Shown one piece after another: positions 1-8,858 of a DNA stretch of 40,425 nucleotides. Under the pieces are notes generated by a model. That model did not search any database. It worked only from the letters and a program-made list of their open reading frames with translations, and was not told the origin of the DNA. Source of the stretch: an uncultured OM182 clade bacterium (GTDB lineage: Bacteria > Pseudomonadota > Gammaproteobacteria > Pseudomonadales > Azotimanducaceae). Numbering within the stretch: the first letter of the stretch is position 1; every line of letters starts with the position of its first letter. The DNA lies in the NCBI GenBank assembly GCA_902567095.1, contig CACFLG010000011.1, positions 1-40,425 of the forward strand. The letters are read 5' to 3'. The translations under genes were made by a program, and so were the position numbers.

Positions 1-842
1 TAGTTTTGTTCTTAATCCCTTTTGCTGCTTTAGCGTTCCGACGTGGGCTGCTTTTATTATTTGCGATTTTCTTAGTGAACCCCACCAGTGAAGTTGAGGC
101 CTCTATATGGGAAGACTTGTGGAAAACCCGTGATCAACAAGCGATGGAGGCATTAGAGCAAGGCGATGCTGCGAGGGCGTCGCAGCTTTTTGAAAGTCAG
201 AGCTGGAGAGGGATCGCAAATTACAGAAATGAAGCGTTCACCAGCGCTGCAGAGGATTTTGAAACGATTGAAACTTCATGGGCCAAGTACAACCTGGGGA
301 ACGCCCTGGCCAAATCGGGAAATTTCGAACAAGCTATATCTGCTTACGAAGAAAGTCTTACAATTAATCCAGATAACGCAGATGCTCTGCACAACAAAAA
401 GATAATAGAACAACTTATCGAAAACCAGAGCAAACCCCAAAAAAATAATAGTAGTTCAGAACAAAAAGAAAGCGAACAATCTCAGCAAGATAGAAACAAC
501 GACACATCTAATGGTGACGAGGAAGCTAACACTCAGGAAGATGACGAGAAGATTTCTCCAGAAGCCAAAAGCAACCAGAGTGAAGATGGCGAGGCAATAG
601 ATGAAGAAAAGATCTCAGACGAAGGAGACAATTCAAAGCAACCCCGAACCGAAGAGACAGAAAAAGGCGGAGACACTCAATCAACTGCGCTTGCCCGAGA
701 GGAAGAGCAAGCCTTAGAACAGTGGCTGAGGCGCGTGCCTGACGACCCCGGTGGGCTCTTAAGAAATAAATTTAAACTGCAATTCGATGAAAGAATAAGA
801 AAAGGTGAGGAATCTGGACAAGATGTTACAAACGATTGGTAA
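1..842 (+). CDS. C-terminal part of a BatB/BatC-type VWA-TPR protein (5' end outside window)
   Basis: The frame is open to the left edge, so this is the 3' part of a longer gene; the TTG at 6 is not a convincing start. The first residues (LFLIPFAALAFRRG) match the membrane-proximal linker that follows the von Willebrand A domain in Bat proteins. A hydrophobic segment comes next, then two or three TPR-like repeats (about residues 35-135, with the typical WAKYNLGNALAKSGNFEQAI pattern). A long acidic Glu/Ser/Asn-rich region (about 140-235) is followed by a short conserved tail containing EQWLRRVPDDPGGLLRNKF, which is characteristic of BatB-BatC fusions. These proteins are thought to act in the cell envelope with BatA, BatD and a MoxR ATPase. 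The next gene is batD and overlaps this one. I infer that moxR, DUF58 and batA lie just upstream outside the window. Confidence 0.85.
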   Translation, partial: VLFLIPFAALAFRRGLLLLFAIFLVNPTSEVEASIWEDLWKTRDQQAMEALEQGDAARASQLFESQSWRGIANYRNEAFTSAAEDFETIETSWAKYNLGNALAKSGNFEQAISAYEESLTINPDNADALHNKKIIEQLIENQSKPQKNNSSSEQKESEQSQQDRNNDTSNGDEEANTQEDDEKISPEAKSNQSEDGEAIDEEKISDEGDNSKQPRTEETEKGGDTQSTALAREEEQALEQWLRRVPDDPGGLLRNKFKLQFDERIRKGEESGQDVTNDW

Positions 843-2511
843 ATTAACTATCCTTCTTCTTCTGCTCAGCCATAATATTGGTCATGCGGATTTAACATCC
901 ACTGTAGAGAGAACGATTGTTTCGGAATTAGATCTAATCATATTGACTGTTCGAGCTACTAACGAAGACTTCGCTGCAGAAATTGATTTTTCGCCGTTAA
1001 AAAAAGATTTTGAGATAATAAACCAAAGCTCTAGAGAAAACAGGTCCATATCTATAGTCGACGGTCAGACGACCAACGTTTCATACAAGGACCATATTTT
1101 GACATTGCGCCCGCGCACAGTCGGCGAAATTATTGTCCCCTCTTTGAGAGGAGCAGATAAAGCCACCAGGCCGATACGAATAAAAGTAGAAAAAAATACT
1201 AATTCGCAAATTCAAAGGATGCGCGAGTTAGTATTTTTTGAAACTAGTGTCAATAAGAATTCCGTCTATGTGCAAGAGCAAATTCTATATAGCGTAAAAC
1301 TTTTCTATAGCGAGTCAATACGTGGCGATTTTCCGCAGCCCCCTTTACTGGAAAATACCGTCGTAGAAAACGTTGAAGAAGAGAAACGTTATGAATCAAT
1401 AATTAATGGGAAACGATATTATGTTTTAGAAAAAAAATATGCGCTGTTTCCCCAAAGCAGTGGCGCACTCTTAATTCCAAAAGAGAGCTTTGTAGGAACT
1501 TATGGGTTAGGAGGGGTCTTTTCTGGAAGAAAAAGAATAAGCGCAAGCTCCGAACAACATGAGATCTCCGTGAGGCAAATACCTTCGAGCTTTAGTGGGA
1601 AGCATTGGATCCCCGCTGAAGAACTCAAAATAGAAGATTTTTGGGAGGAAGAGGAGAAAGAACTCATTGAAGGAGAGCCAATAAATAGAAAAATAGAGAT
1701 GTCAGTAAAGGGCATAGATGAAGCCATGCTGCCAGACATAAATCAAGGGAGAGTAGATGGCTTTAAAGTATACGCAGACCCGCCAATTAACAATCGGATG
1801 GTCGACTCTAAGGGTTTATCGGTAGTTAGCACCAATATAATTGCAATGATTCCAACGAGATCGGGCAGCATTACGATTCCAAAAATAGAGATTCCGTGGT
1901 GGAATGTTCTGACAAACAAGCAAGAAATATCGTTCATCCCGGAAAAAGTCTTTCAAGTCAGCCCGAAAGAAAGCGTCACTACAAAAAATATCCCGGAAAA
2001 AATTGCCGGGTCACCCTCCCCACTAGAACTCAAAGAAACAAGTGAAGATGGAATTAGTTCATACTGGTATTGGGTCACTTTGACACTTTTTGGTGCTTGG
2101 GTTCTCACGTTTTTGAAATTGCTTGCAAGTAACAAGCGCTTGACGCTCGAAAGAGAAAAAAACGAGTCGAGAAACCGATCCAAAAAAGAGTTGGAATTAA
2201 ACTCGGAGAGCATTTTTTCGATGCTTCAGACTGCATGTGCTGAGAACAATGCAGAGGAAGCCAGCAAACACCTTTTCGAATGGAGAGAGAAAAACTTCCC
2301 AAGCAGCAAAACAATGGAACAAATCTCGAGTGAATTTCCTCTGCTAGGAACTGAACTTCGAAAACTCGATTCCTTCCTGTATTCAAGAGACAAGGAAGAA
2401 GCTTGGGACGGATCAAAATTATTAATTGAAATAGCCATGGTCCATAAAAAGAGAAACAACCCCCGATTACCTACCAGCGGCGCACTCGAAAATGCTCTGA
2501 ATCCTACCTAA
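823..2511 (+). CDS. batD: BatD family protein (aerotolerance-associated envelope protein)
   Basis: About 562 residues from the ATG at 823. An in-frame GTG at 805 would add six residues, but the ATG gives a clean signal peptide (MLQTIGKLTILLLLLSHNIG then HADL). The body has the repeated beta-sandwich look of BatD (alternating short strands, including IRGDFPQPPLLENTVVE and YALFPQSSGALLIPKESF). A single transmembrane helix lies at about residues 412-433 (YWYWVTLTLFGAWVLTFLKLL region), followed by a roughly 125-residue cytoplasmic tail. The gene overlaps the end of the VWA-TPR gene, as expected for translational coupling in a bat operon. The exact biochemical role of BatD is not settled; the family is linked to oxidative stress tolerance and envelope integrity. 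Only the start codon is in doubt. Confidence 0.88.
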   Translation: MLQTIGKLTILLLLLSHNIGHADLTSTVERTIVSELDLIILTVRATNEDFAAEIDFSPLKKDFEIINQSSRENRSISIVDGQTTNVSYKDHILTLRPRTVGEIIVPSLRGADKATRPIRIKVEKNTNSQIQRMRELVFFETSVNKNSVYVQEQILYSVKLFYSESIRGDFPQPPLLENTVVENVEEEKRYESIINGKRYYVLEKKYALFPQSSGALLIPKESFVGTYGLGGVFSGRKRISASSEQHEISVRQIPSSFSGKHWIPAEELKIEDFWEEEEKELIEGEPINRKIEMSVKGIDEAMLPDINQGRVDGFKVYADPPINNRMVDSKGLSVVSTNIIAMIPTRSGSITIPKIEIPWWNVLTNKQEISFIPEKVFQVSPKESVTTKNIPEKIAGSPSPLELKETSEDGISSYWYWVTLTLFGAWVLTFLKLLASNKRLTLEREKNESRNRSKKELELNSESIFSMLQTACAENNAEEASKHLFEWREKNFPSSKTMEQISSEFPLLGTELRKLDSFLYSRDKEEAWDGSKLLIEIAMVHKKRNNPRLPTSGALENALNPT

Positions 2512-5198
2512 AGGCTTTTCGAAGCAATTTCATAAACATCAGAGGAGAGAGATTTAATTTCTAAAATTCGAGCAAGCTCTCTTTTCATCATATCCTGGCG
2601 CGTCTCGTCGTACTTTCTCCATCGCGTCAGAGGAACCATTAAACGAGAAGCAATCTGGGGATTAATCTCATTGAGCTCTACCACGCGATCCCCAAGAAAT
2701 TTATATCCGTCACCCGAAATATTATGGAAGTTCACAAAATTTGAAGAAGCAAATTGAGAGATCAGAGCCCTCACCCTATTAGGAATCTTTAAATCGAACG
2801 ATTCATGTTGCATCAACTCTTTAACTTTACTAAGAGTTCCTTCCAAAGGGCAGCTTGCTTGGATTCCCAGCCAAAGATCAACCACAAGGGGTTCAGACTT
2901 CCATTTTTGATAGAAAGCCAATAGTGATGACTCCTTTGATTCCTTCGCGCGAGCAGAGCCAGAAAAAACAAGCTCTCGCAAAGCGGCACTTTCTTCAGTC
3001 ATATTTCTTGCTGTCTTAAGCTGTCTGGTACATATATCTATCGCCTCTGTTTTCTCCGTGCTTACGAGATACTGCAAAGCAAGGTTCTTTAGCTGACGAC
3101 TAGCAATAGATTCGCCATCTGGACTGTATGGTCCAGACAAGTCATTTTGCCAAAATATATCGTAGAAATGATCTTCAAAACGAAGGGCCAACTCTCTTTT
3201 CAGGATTTTTCTGGCCTGACTGATAGCATCTACATTAGCAACGGACGAAGCATCAATTAAATAAGCTTCGGTTGGCAACGCAAGCATATTTGCGAACATA
3301 GCTTTGTCATAAGATACATCTTTTTGTTCATCTAAGGCCAATCTAAGATTGGCTCCAACCGCTTTAATTAATCTCTCGTCAATGAAGATTTCCGTCTCAT
3401 TCTCAACGAAGCCAGAGATCTCCAAAAGTATCTGAGTAGCCAAGCGATTGGCTGCTTCCCACCGATTGAAGCTATCCGAGTCATAACTCATCAAAAAAGT
3501 CAGCTCATCTCGCGAATACGCATAGTTTAGCTTTACCGGTGCTGAGAACCCTCTGAGCAAAGACGGAAGGGGTTTTTCTGTAACGTTACTCAAAACAAAT
3601 TCTTGTTCCTGTTTATTTAAATCTAGAACTACAGAGTAGCCATTAGCATCGTCAATATCTGCTGTGTCCGAATCTTGAGCAGAAAATCGCATGTCCTTGC
3701 CAACAGAATCAAGAAGTCCTATTTTGAAAGGAATCTGAAATGCTCGTATCTCTTCATCTTGCCACGCTAAATTTCCTGATTGCTTCGTCTTAAGGGTGTA
3801 AATCTTCTTGTTCGAATCGTATTTGCCTGACACTTCAATAACCGGCGTGCCCGCGACAGAATACCAATTCCTGAACTGCGTAAGTTCTACCCCTGTTGCA
3901 TCCTCCATAGAACACAAAAACTCTTCGGTTGTCACTGCCTCCCCGTCGTGTCTATCGAAGTACAAATCCGCACCTTGGCGAAAACGCTCCATTCCCAAAA
4001 GCGAGAAGATCATTCGTACTAACTCGGCACCTTTTTCATAAACCGTGGGAGTGTAAAAGTTATTAATCTCGATATAAGAACTGGGTCTAACAGGATGAGA
4101 TGTGGGTCCTGCATCTTCGGGAAATTGTACGTTCCGGAGCACTGAAACGTCGTTAATCCTGCAAACAGAAGGAGAACCCATGCTGGCAGAGAACTGCTGG
4201 TCCCTGAAAACAGTAAACCCTTCCTTTAAACTAAGCTGAAACCAATCCCTACAAGTAATCCTGTTACCCGACCAATTGTGAAAATACTCGTGTCCCACCA
4301 CGCTTTCTACTCGCTGAAAAGCCGCATCGGTAGTAGTCTCCGGACTGGCTAGCACGCAAGAGGTGTTAAAAATATTTAGCCCTTTATTCTCCATCGCCCC
4401 CATGTTGAAACTTTCCACCGCAACGATCATAAAAATATCTAAATCGTATTCTCGACCGTAGTTCTTTTCATCCCAACGCATCGCATTTTTCAAGGAACTC
4501 ATAGCGAAATTTACTTTGTCTATATTGTGTTTTTCGGTAAAAATCTTGAGTTCTACCTCTCGGCCCGACCCGGTTACGTAAGATTCTTTTATAGAAGCAA
4601 GATCACCCACTACCATAGCGAAAAGATAAGAGGGTTTGGGGAAAGGATCGGACCAAGTAGCCCAATGACGGTGCTCTGATTCACCGCTCGAGATTTTGTT
4701 GCCGTTTGAGAGCAAGGTTGGGTATTTTTTTTCTGCAGAAATCGTAGTGGTGAAAACTGACATCACATCTGGACGATCTAAATACCAAGTAATGTTCCGA
4801 AATCCTTCTGCTTCGCATTGTGTACAGAAAATCTCACCGGATCGATAAAACCCTTCAAGCCGAGTATTCTCATAAGGGCTAATCTCCACTTCTGTCGAAA
4901 GACTGAAAGATGAAGGCAAGTCAGAAACTATAAGTTTATTGCCTTCTATCCTATATTTATCAGTGCTTAACGTGATCTCATCAACTTTCACGGACAAAGT
5001 ATTCAATTGGTAATCACCATCTAAAACTAAGTTCGCACTCTGAGCATCCAAAGATTCTAGATTGCGCCTCATATTCAAGGTGCACTTGATTAGAGCCGAT
5101 TTTTCGAACAAATCGACTTGAAGAAAAGTCTCATCTATCAGAAATTTCGGTGGCTGATAGTCCTTGAGATAGACAGTCTGAGAATCTTTAGTCTGCAT
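2508..5198 (-). CDS. pepN: Aminopeptidase N (M1 family zinc metallopeptidase)
   Basis: 896 residues, close to the 870 of the E. coli enzyme. It removes N-terminal amino acids from peptides in the cytoplasm. The exopeptidase motif GAMEN is at residues 267-271. The zinc site HEYFH is at 303-307 with the third ligand Glu at 326 (SLKEGFTVF), so both His ligands and the catalytic Glu304 are present. The beta-sheet N-terminal domain and the helical C-terminal domain are full length. The start YLKDYQPPKFLIDE region is typical of gammaproteobacterial PepN. It lies 38 bases downstream of the rhomboid gene on the same strand, so the two may be co-transcribed. Its 3' end overlaps the convergent batD end by 4 bases. 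Confidence 0.97.
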   Translation of the reverse strand: MQTKDSQTVYLKDYQPPKFLIDETFLQVDLFEKSALIKCTLNMRRNLESLDAQSANLVLDGDYQLNTLSVKVDEITLSTDKYRIEGNKLIVSDLPSSFSLSTEVEISPYENTRLEGFYRSGEIFCTQCEAEGFRNITWYLDRPDVMSVFTTTISAEKKYPTLLSNGNKISSGESEHRHWATWSDPFPKPSYLFAMVVGDLASIKESYVTGSGREVELKIFTEKHNIDKVNFAMSSLKNAMRWDEKNYGREYDLDIFMIVAVESFNMGAMENKGLNIFNTSCVLASPETTTDAAFQRVESVVGHEYFHNWSGNRITCRDWFQLSLKEGFTVFRDQQFSASMGSPSVCRINDVSVLRNVQFPEDAGPTSHPVRPSSYIEINNFYTPTVYEKGAELVRMIFSLLGMERFRQGADLYFDRHDGEAVTTEEFLCSMEDATGVELTQFRNWYSVAGTPVIEVSGKYDSNKKIYTLKTKQSGNLAWQDEEIRAFQIPFKIGLLDSVGKDMRFSAQDSDTADIDDANGYSVVLDLNKQEQEFVLSNVTEKPLPSLLRGFSAPVKLNYAYSRDELTFLMSYDSDSFNRWEAANRLATQILLEISGFVENETEIFIDERLIKAVGANLRLALDEQKDVSYDKAMFANMLALPTEAYLIDASSVANVDAISQARKILKRELALRFEDHFYDIFWQNDLSGPYSPDGESIASRQLKNLALQYLVSTEKTEAIDICTRQLKTARNMTEESAALRELVFSGSARAKESKESSLLAFYQKWKSEPLVVDLWLGIQASCPLEGTLSKVKELMQHESFDLKIPNRVRALISQFASSNFVNFHNISGDGYKFLGDRVVELNEINPQIASRLMVPLTRWRKYDETRQDMMKRELARILEIKSLSSDVYEIASKSL

Positions 5199-5236
5199 AG
5201 ATATATGTTGCTCATAAATTCAAGTGCAATTCTATC

Positions 5237-6133
5237 TCATTTAGGTCCTCTTGAACCCTTTCGAACTCGTGAAACGGCACCACTTAAAAATCCGAGCAAA
5301 AGTCCAAATGTTAATCCACCTAAATGCGCACCGTTTGCTATCTTGCCAATGCCGAGCAGATCAATTAGCCCTGAAAAACCGAGCATGAGGAAGATAAACA
5401 TAAATAAATATATACCCTTTGAGACGTCAAACTTTTTTCGCGGAACCATTTTCCCCCAGGCAAAACAATAGCCCAACAATCCGTAGACCACTCCAGAGAG
5501 ACCGCCAAAAAAGCTGGGCCCATAGATAAAATACTGAATTAAATTGGAGGAGAGAGAAGAAAAAATGAGTAAAAGACTTAAAAAAAGATAACCGATCCGC
5601 TTTTCTATTTTCTTCCCCAATTCAACGCACCATAAAAGATTGAAAATAATATGGATCCAGCTGAAATGAATAAACATTGGGGTAACTAGTCGCCACCACT
5701 CGCCGGACAATATTACTTGCTCAAGTGAAAGAAAATAAAATTGATCCCCTGCACTCGTAACAGGGGAGAAGAAAAGCTTACTCATTAAAACTGAGCTAGT
5801 GGGCGGTACACCATCTCCCTGAGTACAAATGAACACTAATACAGATAATAAGACGAGTGAGGAAGTGGCAGGGGACGCCGAAAAAAATCTGAGCAGTCCC
5901 ATTAAGGGCGCCGCAATTAAAGTGGCGCTGGTCGAAACCTGTGGTTTTTTTTCGGGAAAAGTTTTAAATTTCTCATAAGCATCAATGACTTCGCCCACAT
6001 GTTCTAATCTGAAAACCCAGAGAGTTTGGCGCCCACCAGATTCTGAAATTCTATTGTCTATATTTCGTGAAAAAAGATAATCACGTAGAAAAAATAAATC
6101 TTCTTCAATATTTGTCTCAAGCGCTTTAAGCAT
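5237..6133 (-). CDS. glpG: GlpG-type rhomboid intramembrane serine protease
   Basis: 298 residues. It has a soluble N-terminal domain (about 1-60) like that of GlpG, a linker, then six predicted membrane helices. The catalytic dyad is visible: Ser213 in GGLSGVVYG and His270 in NGAHLGGLTFG. The supporting residues His161 and Asn165 (HIIFNLLWCVELG) of the conserved H-x3-N element are present, as is the WRLVTPMFIHFSWIHI loop-1 region. Rhomboids cut transmembrane segments of membrane proteins; the substrate here cannot be told. The start codon at 6133 sits back to back with the upstream end of the divergent xdhC frame. The gene is followed after 38 bases by pepN on the same strand. The symbol is assigned by architecture, not by context, since no glp genes are near. 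Confidence 0.9.
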   Translation of the reverse strand: MLKALETNIEEDLFFLRDYLFSRNIDNRISESGGRQTLWVFRLEHVGEVIDAYEKFKTFPEKKPQVSTSATLIAAPLMGLLRFFSASPATSSLVLLSVLVFICTQGDGVPPTSSVLMSKLFFSPVTSAGDQFYFLSLEQVILSGEWWRLVTPMFIHFSWIHIIFNLLWCVELGKKIEKRIGYLFLSLLLIFSSLSSNLIQYFIYGPSFFGGLSGVVYGLLGYCFAWGKMVPRKKFDVSKGIYLFMFIFLMLGFSGLIDLLGIGKIANGAHLGGLTFGLLLGFLSGAVSRVRKGSRGPK

Positions 6134-6213
6134 TGTTTTCTCAGCAAAATATTCGATGCAGCGGCTATCAGAAAAAGTGTAATATATTTGGAAAAGGAAT
6201 TGTGAACTTAAGA

Positions 6214-7224
6214 ATGCTAGAAAACAATGACTTGGAAGTGCTCGAAACTCTGGTCGAGTGGATGCTAGAGAAGAAAAAAGTATGGCTCGCGACCGTTACA
6301 AAAACTTGGGGGTCGTCTCCAAGACCGATTGGTTCTACGTTTTGCTGTAATGAAGATGGTAAGACAATGGGGTCTCTCTCTGGAGGTTGTGTCGAGGAAG
6401 ATTTGGTCGACAAAATAATCGGGAAACAGGTCGCCGACATTGAACCCGAGGTAATCTTGTATGGCAAATCAAAAGAAGAAAGTGACAGGTTTGGCCTACC
6501 CTGTGGAGGACAACTAGAAGTCGTCATAGAACCCCAGTTTAACGAACGAAATTTGAAAGCATTCTTGCACACCAGAGACCAGCTAAAAAAAAGACTATGT
6601 GTGTTAAAAACAACAGATCTAAAGTCAGGCGAAGTCAAGACAGAAATAAAAAATAGGTTTTCCGAGTTAGAGCTCCTAGAAGAAAATCAAAAAGTCCTCA
6701 AACACACTCTAGGACCAAGATTTCAGCTGTTTCTGATTGGAGCAGGACAAGTTTCTCAATACCTAGCTCAAATCGCCAAAATGCTGGATTACCACGTATT
6801 AGTTTGTGATCCTAGAGAAGACATGATCGAACAATTTAAAGTCGAAGGAGTCCAGCTAATTTCTGGCATGCCAGATGACGCTATTAACCGCTATGTCAAA
6901 GATGAGATGTCAGCGATTGTGGCTTTAACACACGATCCGAGAATCGACGACATGGGACTTATGCAAGCCCTTAAAACTTCAGCGTTTTTTATCGGCGCTA
7001 TGGGATCAAAAAAGACCTCCGAAAAAAGAAGAGAAAGATTGATGCAGTTAGATCTGTCAAAAGCTGAGATCGATAGATTACATGCGCCTGTGGGATTACC
7101 TATTGGCAGCAAGACTCCTTCAGAAATTGCCATATCAATAATTGCGCAACTTAGTTCGATCCGAAATCAAAGCAAAAGCATTGAAAATAAGGAAAGACAC
7201 TCCCGCAGATCGGAACCAATTTGA
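6214..7224 (+). CDS. XdhC/CoxI family protein (molybdenum hydroxylase maturation)
   Basis: About 336 residues from the ATG at 6214; the frame is open back to a TTG at 6133 and also has a GTG at 6202. ATG 6214 gives the usual XdhC start, with AGGA about 15 bases upstream. The N-terminal XdhC domain shows GSSPRPIGSTF, the conserved LSGGCVEEDLV cysteine motif and GLPCGGQLEVVIEP. The C-terminal Rossmann domain starts at LFLIGAGQVSQYLA and contains ALTHDPRIDD and GAMGSKKTSEKRRERL. XdhC proteins bind the molybdenum cofactor and help sulfurate or insert it into xanthine-dehydrogenase-type enzymes. The MocA-like nucleotidyltransferase gene overlaps its end by 4 bases (TTGA), so the two are probably translated together. 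No molybdenum hydroxylase structural gene is within the window. Confidence 0.88.
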   Translation: MLENNDLEVLETLVEWMLEKKKVWLATVTKTWGSSPRPIGSTFCCNEDGKTMGSLSGGCVEEDLVDKIIGKQVADIEPEVILYGKSKEESDRFGLPCGGQLEVVIEPQFNERNLKAFLHTRDQLKKRLCVLKTTDLKSGEVKTEIKNRFSELELLEENQKVLKHTLGPRFQLFLIGAGQVSQYLAQIAKMLDYHVLVCDPREDMIEQFKVEGVQLISGMPDDAINRYVKDEMSAIVALTHDPRIDDMGLMQALKTSAFFIGAMGSKKTSEKRRERLMQLDLSKAEIDRLHAPVGLPIGSKTPSEIAISIIAQLSSIRNQSKSIENKERHSRRSEPI

Positions 7225-7811
7225 AAATAGGGGCTCTGGTCCTTGCTGCCGGTTTTAGCAAGAGGTTTGGTAAAGATAAACGAATCGAATCAGTCCAGGG
7301 GGATGAACCTATGCTTCTTCTCACTATTAAAAACCTGGCCGATCACTTCGAAGAAATAATAGTTGTCCTCCGAAATAACGATCAAATAATTGCTGACTTA
7401 GTGCTAAAAAGATTTCAAACTTCCCGAATAATTATACATCACGCAAAAGACAGTATTGAAGGTATTGGCGCCAGCCTCAGTTCAACTATAGAAATTGTGG
7501 CCGAAAGGAAATGGAAATCCGTCTTTGTTTTTCTTGGCGATATGCCGTATATCAAGCAAGAAACTATTTCTAAACTAAAAACCGAAGCATTAACTAACCC
7601 TTTCAACATAATCGTACCTAAATTTGAGACTGAAACAGGACACCCAGTCTGCTTCCCGAATCGTTTCTATAAAGAAATAGGATCTCTCTCCGGTGACGTT
7701 GGTGCGAAGAAAATAATTAACTCGAATCTCGAACGCGTAATGTTTGTAAAGACGAACGATAGAGGCGTGAATCTAGATGTAGATACGCCAATCGATATTT
7801 TCGACAATTAA
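7221..7811 (+). CDS. MocA/MobA-like molybdopterin nucleotidyltransferase
   Basis: 196 residues, starting at a TTG that overlaps the stop of xdhC (TTGA). The NTP-binding signature LAAGFSKRFGKDKRI is at the N-terminus. The acidic metal-binding motif appears in FVFLGDMPYI, and a conserved late motif in ETGHPVCFPNRFY. This fits the family that transfers CMP or GMP to molybdopterin (MocA makes the cytosine dinucleotide cofactor for CoxL/Xdh-type enzymes). Next to XdhC the MocA role is the natural reading, but the nucleotide used cannot be told from sequence by eye. The gene ends 11 bases before the convergent nadK. Confidence 0.85.
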   Translation: MKIGALVLAAGFSKRFGKDKRIESVQGDEPMLLLTIKNLADHFEEIIVVLRNNDQIIADLVLKRFQTSRIIIHHAKDSIEGIGASLSSTIEIVAERKWKSVFVFLGDMPYIKQETISKLKTEALTNPFNIIVPKFETETGHPVCFPNRFYKEIGSLSGDVGAKKIINSNLERVMFVKTNDRGVNLDVDTPIDIFDN

Positions 7812-7822
7812 AGCTGCTTTTA

Positions 7823-8698
7823 TTAATCCGCAGTTGTCCTTGAGGCCCAATCAAGCTTGCTCCGACACACTTCGAAGAAGCTATGGTTCGGTGGATGCAC
7901 AAGCATTAACTTTTCTTTTTGCTTATTTATCAACAAGGAGTCTCCCGCTCCAATCTGAAATTCCAGGTGAGAGTCAAAGCTAACCTTTGCCTTGAGGTCT
8001 TTTTCCTTACCTAAAACTATTCTGATTTCACCGTCAGCAGGGACAACCAATGGCCTATTAGTTAGCGAATGAGGAAACATAGGGATCAAAACGACCGCGT
8101 TAAGGCTTGGATACATGATTGGTCCACCTGCCGACAAAGCGTAGGCGGTAGACCCAGTGGGAGAAGACACGATCAAACCGTCGGATTTTTGAGTGAAGAC
8201 ATAATGGTCATTATGGAAGATCTCCATTTCTATCATCTTAGGAGATACCACTGTATGCAACAGAACCTCATTTAAAGCAGATGAAACCTCCTGAGAGCCC
8301 TCAACTCTGCCTTCGAGAAGGAAATGCTCCTCAACCGAGTAGTCTCCCCTTAGGACTTGACCCACGCTGGTTTCAATATCATCAGGAGAAACATCAGCTA
8401 GAAATCCTAGCTTACCTCTATTAACACCTAGTATCGGCACCCCGAAAGGAGCCATCTTTCTTGCGCATGACAGTATGTTGCCGTCACCTCCAACTGCAAT
8501 CACCAAATCGCAACAATTGCCAAGCTCGTCCATAGTTTTAGGAATTGACGAGCTTGCTCCAAGCATAGCAGCTGCACTGCTTTCTATATAAGACTCCCGT
8601 CCATGTTTTAAAAGAAACCTTTCCACTAGTCGCAGCGAGTCTCCTACCTGCTCGCTCACCACTCGAGCAACCAACCCAATTCGATTGAATACTTGCAT
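7823..8698 (-). CDS. nadK: NAD kinase
   Basis: 291 residues from the ATG at 8698, which has a well-placed GGAG about six bases upstream; a GTG at 8710 would add four residues but overlaps that site. It phosphorylates NAD to NADP in the cytoplasm. The GGDGN motif is at residues 70-74 with catalytic Asp72. NRGKLGFLADV follows, and the second conserved block SDGLIVSSPTGSTAYALSAG and GGPIMYP are present. Length matches the E. coli enzyme (292). It is divergent from cysE across about 160 bases. That gap holds a 14-bp-arm palindrome (8734-8763) about 36 bases upstream of the nadK start, which may regulate one or both genes. Confidence 0.96.
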   Translation of the reverse strand: MQVFNRIGLVARVVSEQVGDSLRLVERFLLKHGRESYIESSAAAMLGASSSIPKTMDELGNCCDLVIAVGGDGNILSCARKMAPFGVPILGVNRGKLGFLADVSPDDIETSVGQVLRGDYSVEEHFLLEGRVEGSQEVSSALNEVLLHTVVSPKMIEMEIFHNDHYVFTQKSDGLIVSSPTGSTAYALSAGGPIMYPSLNAVVLIPMFPHSLTNRPLVVPADGEIRIVLGKEKDLKAKVSFDSHLEFQIGAGDSLLINKQKEKLMLVHPPNHSFFEVCRSKLDWASRTTAD

Positions 8699-8733
8699 AA
8701 AGATCTCCACGAAATCTTAGCCACATTAAACCA

Positions 8734-8763
8734 TATAAGGGTTTAGGTTCCTAAACTCTTATA
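8734..8763. promoter_or_regulatory. 30-bp near-perfect palindrome between nadK and cysE
   Basis: The left arm TATAAGGGTTTAGG and right arm CCTAAACTCTTATA are inverted copies of 14 bases with a single G-T mismatch, separated by two T. There is no T-run on either side, so it does not look like an intrinsic terminator. It sits 36 bases upstream of the nadK ATG and 96 bases upstream of the cysE ATG, a good place for an operator or, in RNA form, a hairpin in the nadK leader. I do not recognise the binding site of any particular regulator. Confidence 0.6.
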
Positions 8764-8858
8764 ACGAGTAAGCTTGTTTGTTCTTTACCTATTTTTGACT
8801 TGAAATATGAAAAATTCCGTCCAAACTCTACACCTTAAAAAATTTAAAAAAGGTTAAC

